Assembly (NCBI GenBank): GCA_039619475.1
Contig: CM077116.1
Coordinates: 23,013,191 to 23,077,190, forward strand
DNA from: Icerya purchasi
Taxonomy: Eukaryota; Arthropoda; Insecta; Hemiptera; Monophlebidae
DNA: 64,000 bases
Direction: 5' to 3'
A model generated the notes under the pieces. It searched no databases and was not told the DNA's origin. It saw nothing but the letters and a program-made list of their open reading frames with translations. A program made the position numbers and the translations under genes. Shown piece by piece: positions 26,001 through 36,910 of this stretch (positions within the stretch are counted from its first letter, which is position 1; the number at the start of each line of letters is the position of its first letter).

Positions 26001-26560
26001 ATGGTAACAGAAGTGGACGCTGTGTTTATGTGTATCACGAGGACTGCTTAGTGCTCCGTTAACCTCCATTTTTAGGCTATACAATATTCCTTATCAAGTT
26101 GTTATACCCAATTAGATATTAATTTTAATTAGTAAAAGCATCTATCGTAATTTAATTTAACTTTAATTTACCTATAATATCCCTTCGTTGTATACTTGTT
26201 AATGCGAGTATTATAGCAGAATAAGACCGTGCGGTTTGTTGTTTCGCGATTTCAAATAATCATTTATTCACTTAATAAATTTTAAATTTTAACGTACAGG
26301 GTAATACTATTTTTGTTTTCCGTTTTAATTACTTTTTTTTTTTTTTTTCGAATTCATAGTTGCAGTTATTTTTTTTCCTTTTTATGAATATTGTACTTTT
26401 TTTTTTCTCTTTTTAATTTCATAAATCACGTTTTATCGCTAATTAATTTAATTGTATTGCGGGCGACGTGTTTTAAATAATAAGGCTAATGCCTGTTCGA
26501 AACACGTCCGAATTATTGCAGATAAATAAATAAATATTAAATAAAGCGAGCATCCGCGGT
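23030..26560. other. non-coding, with a purine-rich tract
   Basis: From about 23500 to 24620 the plus strand is markedly purine-rich (long GA-rich runs), producing pyrimidine-rich minus-strand open frames that look like artefacts. A 26-base T-run is near 23099. No family was recognised. Confidence 0.5.
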
Positions 26561-26569
26561 GTATCCTGT

Positions 26570-27183
26570 GATAAAAAAGTAACGAGAATTTTGTAATTAC
26601 GCTTTGGCTAGAATGACATGGTCATTACGAAGTTTTAGCAGCTGGGGCCATGCAGTCAATAAGGAGTACTACTTACAGCGAGACAATCAACGACCCCGGA
26701 ACTTTGGAGAAACAACTCGTGGATTTTACATGTCGTTGACAACGACTCATACTTGCTTATTCAATAGTGTTCGCGGTAGCATAACATCGCTGTAATGCCG
26801 CAGCAACCCTATTCTTCGGACATGGCAGATTTTTTCCTAGTTCCCAAACTCCCGAAAGACACACTCAAAGGAGACAACGTTTTCGAACAATAGTTGATAA
26901 AGGCGAAATCGCATAACTAAAACGGCGTTGTTCCAATAGCAGTGTTTCTCAAAGCTACAATGTGGCATATAATATCAGATACTTTGAAGGGATCACTAAA
27001 GGTTAGGGGTAAATAATAATACTTTTGGAAAAAATGAAAAATTCTTGTTACTTTTCAAGCATGTCTTCCGTATAACGTGCATCGTGCTATTTTCATGGCG
27101 CGCCTTATACCAAGATGCGATGAAAAAGTAACGAGAATTTTTCATTTTTTCCAAAAGTATTATTATTTATCCCTAATCTTCAA
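26570..27183 (+). pseudogene. mariner transposase relic
   Basis: Scattered frames spell mariner-family transposase: VNKEYYLQ near 26656, PELWRNNSWIL near 26696-26730, ALPQQPYSS near 26795, and MADFFLVPKLPKDTLKGDN near 26822-26880. These correspond to the C-terminal half of the catalytic domain, but the HHDNAPAH box is scrambled and stops and shifts are frequent. The N-terminal DNA-binding half is missing. An AAAAAGTAACGAGAATTTT word at 26573 recurs at 27127, so both may derive from element ends. The 3' side carries a strong inverted repeat listed separately. Confidence 0.75.
27000..27183. repeat. near-perfect 56 bp inverted repeat at mariner end
   Basis: The arms 27000-27056 and 27127-27183 pair almost perfectly across TAGGG(G/A)TAAATAATAATAC, TTTTGGAAAAAATGAAAAATTC and GTTACTTTT, with a loop of about 70 nt. 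It follows directly on mariner coding debris, so the likeliest origin is the element's 3' end plus an inverted second copy. As RNA it would form a long hairpin. Confidence 0.8.
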
Positions 27184-27289
27184 TGTTTATTATTCCATGG
27201 TTTCCCCAAAATAATTACGCCACCGCAGTTTCGTAATTAAGTTATTCGTATAGCGTACTCTCCTGTTTAACCGGGATACCCGTTTTCAC

Positions 27290-27416
27290 TTCCGCTCCGA
27301 TTTCTCATTATTTCAGATATTACGTATATGTAACAGCGGAGCAGAGACTCAAACTAAACTCATGACACCTCTGCTTTTATATCCCCGTGCACCTTAACTA
27401 GAGACTGTGGCACCAC
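27290..27416 (-). repeat. tRNA-derived SINE relic (family B)
   Basis: Minus-strand head GTGCCACAGTCTCTAGTTAAGG followed by GCAGAGGTGTCATGAG, then GAGTCTCTGCTCCGC and CTGAAATAATGAGAAATC. The same words in the same order occur in the copy at 6158-6403, though this one is more worn and its tail is hard to trace. Confidence 0.5.
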
Positions 27417-27419
27417 GTT

Positions 27420-29400
27420 AGAAAGATTTTTTGTCCTCCCCGAAAGTGATTTGATCGATAAATAAATCTTTTCGATCACTCGTGATATTTTACAGTAGCA
27501 CTTTTTTTCTAATTTACATTTTACTTGCAATTGTTGAATATTTTTCATTGCAAACGAGATTAAATAAACACGATGCTGCTACTAATTACGTAATCGTTTA
27601 GCGCAATGAATATTTCAAATAACTCAAAACTCCGCGGTGTACTTTTCGATGACGATTTCAATTTTGAAATTTTCATTTACTTCGAAGAAATGCGGTTGCA
27701 AGCGGGGTGCCTTTCGTCGAGGTAGAACTACACTAGAATATCGATGAATTCCTCTCGCTCTGCATTAATGTCCATAGTTTCGATAAGACCGAAAATAAAA
27801 AATTCCACGCTGACTGTATTAGCCACGTTTTATTCAATTCAATTCTTTCTGGACCATCACAATCTGTCGTCGTGCGGTTTATCATATCTCATGCGAGACG
27901 AATCGATGAAAAGTTGGCTCTAATGGCTTCAAATATTTTTGAATATTTTTAATAACGGTATTTTTCGGCAACTGCAGTTTCAGCGTCACACTGTTGTCTG
28001 CGAAACGATTTCGATACGCCTACGAAACGATTTACTAAACTTGTATTTAAATTTTTCTAATTTTTCTCTATTTCTCCTTTCACTAATATTCGCGTGTGAA
28101 TTTGGTGTTTTCGAATAAATATCCGAATTTTTCACTATAGCACCGAAAAAGATGATAAAAATCCAGCGACGAGTATTTCCTGTTAACACATTACATCTAT
28201 GAACAAGGACGATCGGCGCTACGACATTCGGAAGGATAATAAGCCTGTAAGAGATGTGTAAATCCGATCGCGAGAAATGAAAAGGTTTGCCCGATTCATA
28301 TGATTTCGCGAATAAATTATTTTCGGAGTGATTTAGTCCCGATGATCAGGATTTTTCGTGCAAATATTTAACATTATCGACTAGATAAAATGCAAGATTT
28401 AGTTTTATGCGCGAACCCCGAAATACATAGCACCGACACGCGAAGAGAATATATCACGTGACACTACTTGAAAGGGTAGAGGATTTAAATGATGAATAAA
28501 GTCCGAAAGCGAATTAAACGAAAATTAAAACTTTCTAACTGCCGGAAGCGAGAAAAAGGAAATAACAAAAAACACGTTAATTATAAACATTAAAATGAAA
28601 AATAATCATGAGGGATTAGCTAAAGCGGGAGAAGTGTTCTGCTTTTTTTGCCTCGCAGTTATTTTGATTATTACGAGGGCATATATATTTGTTAAAAAAT
28701 CGAATTGTAGAAGGCTTTTTATCGATATTCATTAATTCACGGTAATAATATTCTACGCATATTTTGCTGAGTCCTGAAATGATTGTACAGCGTTTATTTC
28801 GACAAAGCTGAATTTCATTCGTAGTAGAAATGGTTTTCAAAATTGGAAGGAGTTTAATTTAGACCGAACAATATAACTCTACATCTGTCCAGTTTGAAGG
28901 TGTCTTGGGGTAATGGTAAGAGTTGCTGTACACGGCTAGCATCTCGAAGTATTTGCAAAAAAAAAAAAAAAAAAAAAAAATCTATAAAATTAAGAATAAA
29001 AAAAGTTTAGAAATGTTTAATTTCATTGAAAGATAAAAATTTCGATAGGCCATGGGAATTTCTTAATCGAAACAAATCTTCTCAACGAGGCGCATTATTA
29101 CCCGTAAATCTGCCATTAGTGCAACACAGATAACTCTATAAAAGCTGGCAAATAATTAATCATTAATAGAGAGTGTAGATTTTTATTTGCTCGTTTGCTT
29201 CTCATTTCTGATCAATAATTGTTAATTCATCTTTGCCGACGGGAAATTTTCTACATGATTTCTAGGTGTTCTTTATTTTATTTTATTTCCTTCGCCGTGT
29301 TCTGCAAAAAGCTGAATTTCACGGCTATCTTCATTATAATGAGAATTTTACCCTAAACTACCGGTAATTAGACGGCGCGCAAAAAAATATAGAAATAGAG
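27420..29400. other. non-coding, no gene recognised
   Basis: Probably first-intron sequence of the gene whose first exon is at 29405-29610. A poly-A run is at 28957-28980. No further exon was found. Confidence 0.45.
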
Positions 29401-29404
29401 ATAC

Positions 29405-29610
29405 CTGAAATCGTCGTCCGGATTGTACGGGTAATCGAGCGGCATGAAATGCCAACAGCTGGAATTGTCGTAGTTGCTGCAAACAGCCGTCGTGGTGGAA
29501 ATTTGAGCATCCTCGTGCAGAATGGACGGCTGTTGTTCCGTGTCGTACTGATGTTGCCCGATGTCGCTGTAGCCGGGATAGATCATGTCGCTGGAGCCGC
29601 TGCTCTCCAT
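29405..29610 (-). CDS. first coding exon of an unidentified gene
   Basis: Minus-strand open frame with the marks of a first coding exon. An in-frame TAG lies upstream near 29700. The ATG at 29610 sits in a good context (CAAAACATGG), and the exon ends at a canonical donor TTCAG|GTATCT after 29405, in phase 2. The 68 residues begin MESSGSSDMIYPGYSDIG and end DYPYNPDDDF. The peptide is acidic, rich in Ser, Tyr and Asp, with the odd SSCWHFMPLDYPYNP segment, no signal peptide and no membrane segment. Base composition is much more GC-rich than its surroundings. Such N-termini are common in transcription factors, but I do not recognise the family. Downstream exons should lie to the left, and I could not find them in 1-29 kb, so introns may be very long. 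The region at 29.6-30.2 kb is the likely 5' UTR and promoter. Confidence 0.6.
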
Positions 29611-30250
29611 GTTTTGACGTTCGGTCAAGTGCACGATTGTCGTATCGACGGAAAAAATGTTTCGGCCGGACACGGAACTTTCGACACGGCAATGTCTCTA
29701 GCTGGCCTAAACGCAGAGGTGCGGCGATTTTCGCCGAAGTTAAGGAACACACACGGTTCGACAAATTTTTAACGGAAAATCGCGCGAAAACCTCCACGCA
29801 ACAATCTTTGTCTTTCGCTGCTTTACGACTTTACTGATTTCCAACAAGTGAAGCGCTCTCTCCTATCTTTCGCATTCGTTCTTCTCCGCTGCAGCAGCCT
29901 TGCCGCGGCGGCGGTACATTTAGTGATAAGGATATATCGACACAAAAGACACCGAGCTCTCTATAGATAACGATTTTAGGTGTCGATGATTATGATGACG
30001 TGGCATACCTATCTCCTATACCATGTGTGTACACATATTAGCCGAGTTTCACGCACGTAAATTCCCAGGTAAACGTGTGCGTGACGCTGTTCACACTTCG
30101 TAACGCAAGCCTTGCACACGTTGTTTCCTTCTTACTTGCCAGCATGCATGTATGTGTGTGTAGAGGTGTGCGACAACCATTTAAGTTTACATTATTTGTA
30201 ATGCGCTAGTCCGCGTCGCGCTGCTCTGGTATATTGATTAAATTTTTACA
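29611..30250 (-). promoter_or_regulatory. candidate 5' UTR and promoter region of the 29.4 kb gene
   Basis: Sequence directly upstream of the ATG at 29610. It is clearly more GC-rich than the neighbourhood, with many CpG-containing words (for example around 29630-29900 and 30040-30230), and has no coding potential that survives inspection. In-frame stops on the minus strand close the reading frame near 29700. No convincing TATA box or initiator was pinned down, so the call is by position and composition only. Confidence 0.35.
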
Positions 30251-30383
30251 TTAGCAAATCGGTTCAACTGGTTTTAAGGTATGACGCAACTTTCTGGTAT
30301 CTGACTGCCGAGCTTTGTATTTATTTTAAAGAATAAACAAATCTTTCTGTTACTTATGTTTTTTTGTTTTTTTCTTCTTTTTG

Positions 30384-30417
<34 letters not shown>

Positions 30418-31014
30418 TTTACCTGCTCTCCTAGAGTAAACAGCACACGGACAACTTTGGCCTACATTATTGTTGTTCCGATACGTCTATCTGTTATTAT
30501 ATCAGCAAACTAGCTTCGACCGCTTCGATCATATTTACGTGTACTAGATTCGGGATAATCGTCGCAAGGTTCGTCTATATTTTTAATCATAAAACGCTTT
30601 TTACACAAGACGTTAAAACGTTGCCAGAGGTTTTTTTTTTTTTTTTTTTCATGAGATGACATTATTTTTTGTTTTTTTGGGTGCACTGACAAAAGGTATT
30701 GGCCGGTTGTTGAAAATAAAGGAATCTAGGAATCGCCGAAAGAGGTGGGAAAGAAAGAATATACGGAGAGGGGATGCGAGAGAAATTATATCGATGTAAA
30801 CTTTCGGACGTAAAAGGATTTGAAAAGAACGCGGCCGGGATTAAGGATAAAGGAATTAGTTTTCTTTTTGCATTAGGCGAGAAATGATGATAGAGCAAAA
30901 GGAAAAAGGGCGATTGATTCGAAGTCACGCTCTATTTGCAAAGAGTGAAATAACTGAAACAATACGGTCCCAGAGAAAGCAGTTGATTTTTGAGGTAATA
31001 AGCGGAAGAATTAA

Positions 31015-31480
31015 AGAATAATAGAACATAACTATTGTAACTGACTCCATGCTCGCTATGAGAAATAATATAGAAGACAAAAAAATACGCAACCCCATAA
31101 TAGCGTCCATCTACGAGCTGTCATTCCATTACTTATATGGATACCGGGACATTCGGGCATTTTGGGAAACACAATTGCTGACAGAGCAGCAAAGGAAGCA
31201 GCACTGATGCGACCTGCTTCGAATATAAGGAGACCGCTTATCAAACACTAAATACTTAATCGAAAATTTTTCTAGATCCTGTGACAAGACAAGTGGACTA
31301 ATTCCCGACCACCATACCTTCGCCGCATTAAAGACAACGTCTGTATCACTTTCCCTCGCTTCGTAAAGATCAGACCGCTCTGTGTCGGCTTCGCATTAGG
31401 CACACGAGAATTCGCATAGCCACATTTTATCTGGACTCTCCGTTCTGCTTCTTAGAAGCAAAGCGGCAATTTTGCCGAAT
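31015..31480 (+). pseudogene. I-type LINE 3' tail with RNase H domain
   Basis: Fragments read IVTDSMLAMRNNIEDKKIRN near 31030-31090, then after a frame change IWIPGHSGILGNTIADRAAK near 31134-31194, and LCRLRIRHTRIRIATFYLDS near 31378-31440. The second is the classic RNase H end seen in I-clade and related LINEs; the third is the conserved tail with the gag-less C-terminal region. The endonuclease and RT of this copy are absent. Confidence 0.8.
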
Positions 31481-31489
31481 AGAGAGGTA

Positions 31490-33361
31490 AACAGGAATGT
31501 AAGCCTAAAAGACGTTAATCGATCGCTATCGATATTTTCTTAATGGTTCTTATAATTCGATCCGTTCAGTTTTGTCGTTAGTTATCGTGCGATCAAGTCG
31601 TTATATCGTGTTGCTTATCGGTGCTCTATCGTTTGATTTCGTCGCAACTGTTAATACGTTTGATTTTTACTTCTTTTATCTGTTCGGCCGTTGATTTATC
31701 GTTTGTAGTCTAGAATTTAGAAGTTTATATTTTTGTCGCCAAACTTACGTAATTTCGATTTAATTTTCTCTTGGTTTATTTTTATTTATGTACTACTTTT
31801 TTTTTTCTCATTCCTTCTCTAGACGCAGTGCTCAAAATGTTTTCTTTTTGGACACATTGCAAAACATTGTCGCAGTTCCTCGTATATCTCTGTTCTCAGT
31901 GCGCTTCCACACATCCAACCTCAGAATGTAGTTACCTACAAGAACCTCCCATCTGCCAAAATTGCAACGACTCTCACTGTGCCGATGATCGATGCTGCCC
32001 TCAAAAGGAGATCGAACGCATAATGGCTTTCGAGAATATCTCTTTCCCAGAGGATTCACTTATCAAAAATAACAGTTTAGTCACTCGCGCTTTTTCGTTT
32101 GCCGACCGAGCCTCCCGACCAATCTCTTCTCACAATAATCCTACAAAATCTCCATCGTCACTCTTCTTTCTAATTCTCCCCTTCGTCCTAAATCGCTTAC
32201 ATTCCGCAAAAAACGGTACTCTAAACCTATCTATAATTCCTCCCTCCAATTCCTTCCTCTTCCATCTAACCGTATCCCACTCCCTCCAATGGATGGGCTC
32301 TCAACAAATCCGTCCCTCCTTTGCCAAACTCTACTGTTCTCCTGCAAATCTTACTGATATTAATCTTGTATCCTCAATTTCTCCAAACTCTCTCTCTCTC
32401 TTCGGCTCTGTCTCCCTTGATTAAAAATATTTCAATAGCGGTCTTAGAGCTTCTCTCTTTAAACAGCATTGCTTCCTCCACATCCTTTGCTGATTCTCTT
32501 TCCTGTTTTCTCTCTAATAACATACATATTAATTAATTTCTTTCCTAATAACAAGGAAAAATCAAATAAGAATAAAAAGGAAAGAAAGTGAGAAGATTCA
32601 GGGCAGAATTTTTTCTTTTTTTTTCTCTCCTATATCTTCTTGTTTAATCCCTTTCCTTGTATACAATATCATCCAAGTTAGTTGGCCATTGATTTAACTT
32701 TAAACATCGCTGCCTCCTGTTTCTCATTTCCTTTTGTCATTAAAAGTGCCGTTGCTATAGTGGTCATACTCACTATTGAGCATTGGTATTTTTATACTAT
32801 TCATTTCTTTCTCGAATGGGCTCACGCTGGGATAACTTATTCAATCGGTGGGCTGAGTTCCATTTGGATTACTTTCTCACATTTATTGTTATATTTGTAC
32901 AAACACTCAGCTCCAGCTTTAAGTGTATTTATTTGGATGTTAGTATACTTCCTTTCCTGTTTTCCTAACATCTCTGTATATCTCCTTCGTCTCTGCTCAC
33001 AAGTATGCTTTAGAATCTCTTTATTACTTTCTGTATTCCGCTATAATTTAGCTGCCCTGGCTCACTTCTTTCTGAATTCTAATCATTATGGTAGATTATT
33101 TCTTTCTTCTCTATCTACTTATCTTAGTTTTTTGTTTTTTTTTTATTATAAATGCTTTTCACTTGTATCCTCTGTTGTGCCTTCCTGTTGTTGTCTTTTG
33201 CTTGCAATGTTTCTTTAGCTCCATAGTGCCGACTGTGTTTAATCTACTACAGTGGAACTGTCGTAGTCTCAAAGCCAATGGAAGTTCATTGGAGGGTTTA
33301 TTGGATCTTCATAATATCAATGTTGCTCTCATCTCTGAAACGTGGCTTCGTTCAGGCATGC
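31490..33361 (+). pseudogene. 5' half of a LINE: ORF1 with zinc knuckles and start of endonuclease
   Basis: The probable 5' UTR starts after 31490. ORF1 shows a CCHC knuckle (CFLFGHIAKHC near 31839-31871), a frameshift, then two further Cys-rich knuckles (CSQCASTHPTSEC; CQNCNDSHCADDRC) and MAFENISFPED, the typical end of Jockey/I-type ORF1 proteins, which bind element RNA. After a T-rich stretch the start of ORF2 is read at 33230-33360: LLQWNCRSLKANGSSLEGLL and INVALISETWL, the first motifs of the APE endonuclease. The element stops abruptly near 33361, where an opposite-strand LINE begins. Confidence 0.82.
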
Positions 33362-35914
33362 ATTTTTGGAACTGGTTCTTAAAGCTCCTATAACAAGTTG
33401 CATCACGATGATTTGTATTGAGTCCAACTTTTTCAGTGTGTTGGAATTCGCATTATTATATAATTTTAAAAAAACCAAGGAGTAGTAGCGGTTTTCTGTC
33501 TGCGCCCCAACTTATGGGCGCTACCATCTTTAGGATGTTTAACGCTTTGTGACATTTCATCTGTAAGGATTGGATGTGATTTATCCAAGACAATTTTCTA
33601 TCGAACGTTATTCCTGATATCTTCATCGACGTTGACGTCTTCACGGATTCGTTGTATTGTAAAATATTGCGCATGGGTGAAAGAGGCCGTTGAATATCGA
33701 ATGCGATACATACTGTTTTCGCTGCCGAGAAGGTTTTAATCCCCCCTTGCTTCTATTTCATTGACTACGTGTTGAAGTGTTATTTCGATATTTTGGACGT
33801 TTGTGCCGGAAAGGTAGATGATCAGATCATCTGAGGCTGTACAGGCGCTTTAATAATTTTCGACACTTCATTAATGGCGATAACGAACAATTACGGACCC
33901 TCGTTTCTAATATTTTTGTATCGGAAATGGAACTATTTAACCTTACTCGGAATAACCTATCGTGTAAAAATTCTTCTATGAATACTGCCAGCCGACCACT
34001 TATTTTACATTTTGCTTAATTTTGTAAGATTCTGTATCGCCAGATACGGTCGAAGAAGGCCTTCTGGAGATCGAAACTAATGACCACTGTATATTACCTG
34101 TTCAGAAATTTATCACTTATATAGTTGGTGAAGTTTGATTAAGGAATCGATGGCACTTCTGCTTGGTTGGAATCCAAACTGTAATCAATCGTACCTAGAA
34201 AGTTGTTTTAGCCGATTGTTGACTATTTTCTTCATTAGTTTACTTATCGAACTGGTCTCAGTGAAATGGGTCTATACACACTAATTTCAAAGAGATCTTT
34301 ATCGGGTTTAAGTAGCGTTATTATGTAAGCGATTTTCTAATTATCTCGTATTTTACTGGTATTCCAAATTAGATTGTAAAATTGCAGTAACGTTTGTTGA
34401 GAAGACATATTCGTATGTTTAATCATAAGTACATGGATATTATCAGGTCCGGCTGTTGTGCATTTCGTAGATTTTAACGCCGATTCGAATTCCTTGAAGG
34501 TGAATGAAAGATTATATGACTCATCCGTGTTAGTAGATAGCTTAATGGGGGTTTTCTCTGTCTTTAACTTGGTTCGTTACAATTTGTCTACGTAAAATTT
34601 GGTTGATGAGGTGGCATAAAAATAGTCGGAAAAGCCGTTGGCTATTATAATACACTGATCTGCTGTTACAACACCTGAAATTTCGATGGTTGAAATTGCA
34701 TTTAAGGTTGGTCTACCTGTGATAGGTTTAACTTGATTCCAAACCATAATAATTGCAGCGAACGAATTTATTTCCGACATGAATTTAATCTACGAGTTTT
34801 TCTTGGCATCTCTAATAATACGCCTACATTTAGCCCTCGCTGTTTTAAACAGTTTTAATTTATCGTCCTACGGGTGTTTTTTAAATCTTGATAAGAGCTT
34901 ATTTTTTTGTTTGACTGCATCTTAACATTGGTCCAACCCCACCAGACTGGTTGTCTCTGCGAGAGGTTGGTTTTCAGGATAGGTATCGAGTTTTTCGTAA
35001 CTTTATATATTTCGTTTTTGATGAACTGATTGATTTTGTTAACATCTGTGGTGTTGTTTCCTAATCTTAAGGTTAGCTACGAAAAATACAGTGAACAATT
35101 TGGTTTTTTCACGAGGTCTCTGGTTTAGGTGGCGAATATTTTGGCTGGAATCGATATAGATATGTTGAGGGAAATGGTAGCTACCATGTAAACTGATGAG
35201 AGTATCTCACACTTCATTAAATGTGCTGGGCTGTGACTACATGAGGATAGAAGAAAAACTTCCTGAATATGCACTAAAGTTTGTCGGTTTATCGTTATTT
35301 TAAAATTAAATGATTTGCATCGATAGATTTTTCGATTTCTCTGCCATGTGTATTCGTATCCTTACAGCCTCATAATTGAAATCACCGCCAATTATAAATC
35401 GTTTCGGCAGCTGCTTTATGAGGTTTTCGAGGGTATCTGCTGAAACCGAGTCATCTTTATGTGTAGATATGTAGTGTAAATTGTTATACGGAATAGGATT
35501 TTGATTATAATACCGATTGTTTGTAGACCAATTCGTAGATGCAATATTGCGATAGCCTAGTTGCTAGAGCGCTTGACTTCCGATATGGCGGTCACGGGTT
35601 CGATCCCGAGCGACGACGAACTTATTACAAGAATTAAATAAATAAATAATCGCTAATAGTCACGTAGAAGGCAATGGCAAACCACCACGTACAACATCAT
35701 ATGCACGCCAGGTCAGTACACAGCAGACCCACACCCCGGACTGCACTTGTAGCGCGATAACAAGAGGCTTCAATCAGTCCCGAATGTAGTCTTGCGTGTG
35801 TACACCTGCGTTGCATATTACAATTGCCTGGTACACAACCTATATCTGTACAGCTAAATGTACGAATAGGTTGCGCCAACGCGCTATGTAGCGTACGGCA
35901 CCTGAGATTTGAGA

Positions 35915-35945
<31 letters not shown>

Positions 35946-36910
35946 TTTATGAGCAATTGATGCATCCCCACTGGCTAGTATAAGGAAAATCCTATCTGTA
36001 TATAGTTTTTCAAATGAATACTGTCAGTTGGTTTTAAGTCTCTTGTAGGTGTATAATATCCGGATCATTTTGAGCGAGTATTATTTGAAGCTTGGGTAAT
36101 TTACTTTCTAGACTGTTAAGATTCTAATTTATAATTTTGGCCATAGTGATTTAATTATTTTTATGATATATTTCGTTTTTTAATTTATTTTGTAAATTTA
36201 TATTTTGATTTTCTGTTGGTTAAGAGTGGGTGACTGTTTTAATTAGACCTGCGGTGTTTTTCGTGAAGTTTTTAGAAATTTCGAACGAATTTGTTGAACT
36301 TTTGCACATATTAAAGTATACTGTAAAGTTGGTGAATGTTAGCGGACGTATGTGGTCATTTTGTTCCATGTTACCGCGGAGGGGAAGTAATATTTGTTTT
36401 AAAGATGTGCTATATTCGTGTTCATCATTTCAGCTGCCAATTACTTCATCCTTTTCGGAATGCAGAATTTTGTTTATACGTATATAATATAGGCTGCGTT
36501 TCGATGTTGTTGTTAATTATCGTGTTGCCTGAAACATCTGGATTCAAATTTGTTATTTGTTTTCTTTTTATTTTTATGGGAAACAGGTTCGACTAGTTTG
36601 TGAGTAGCAGACGAGGCGGTGTCAGATAAAGCCTGTTCTGTTGTTGTTAGCGTCATTTCCATTGACTTAACGTCATCAATGTCTACCATGTTACAATTTT
36701 AATCTTTTGCTGCTCCGACGATATTTGTGCAGATTTCAGTGCTAAGAATATCTTCTTCTACTGTACAATCTTCTATGGTCTTTAGGTTTGCATTTAAAAC
36801 ATACGAATTTGTCGTATAATACGAAAATTCTGTATTACCCATCACTATGGTGCAAAAGAAAAGATGCTAGTAATTTGGCTAATTTTGTATCAGCACCGAC
36901 ATGTATACTT
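33362..36910 (-). pseudogene. minus-strand LINE, near full length, split by a SINE
   Basis: Read from high to low coordinates. Gag-like remains MGNTEFSYYTTNSYVLNANL at about 36860-36780. The endonuclease start is LPKLQIILAQNDPDIIHLQE near 36095-36030, followed by the SINE at 35550-35900, and then LPKRFIIGGDFNYEAVRI near 35425-35350, the central endonuclease motif. RT pieces follow: FKEFESALKSTKCTTAGPDN near 34500-34440, ISFDLQKAFFDRIWRY near 34085-34035, a damaged ASDDLIIYLSG-like active site near 33835-33800, and GITFDRKLSWINHIQSLQ near 33610-33560. The end is IVMQLVIGALRTSSKNA near 33412-33364. Motifs fit an I/Jockey-type lineage. Many stops and frameshifts. Confidence 0.82.
35550..35900 (+). 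repeat. tRNA-derived SINE (family A)
   Basis: The head is CGATAGCCTAGTTGCTAGAG (A box), CGCTTGACTTCCG and GGTTCGATCCC (B box), followed by a non-tRNA body with GGCAATGGCAAACCACCACG and AATGTAGTCTTG, and CTGTACAGCTAAATG near the 3' end. A (TA)n run follows at 35918-35944. It interrupts the endonuclease domain of the minus-strand LINE at 33.4-36.9 kb: LINE coding sequence resumes on both sides. Confidence 0.87.

Noticed and set aside
29348..29797. 149-codon minus-strand frame overlapping the 29.4 kb exon
   Set aside because: It is in another frame of the same GC-richer DNA. The frame with ATG at 29610 has a better start context and ends neatly at a splice donor.
32682..33218. Open frame of 178 codons, strongly hydrophobic
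   Set aside because: It lies in a T-rich stretch between ORF1 and the endonuclease of a broken LINE. The apparent membrane segments come from TTT/CTT-rich composition.
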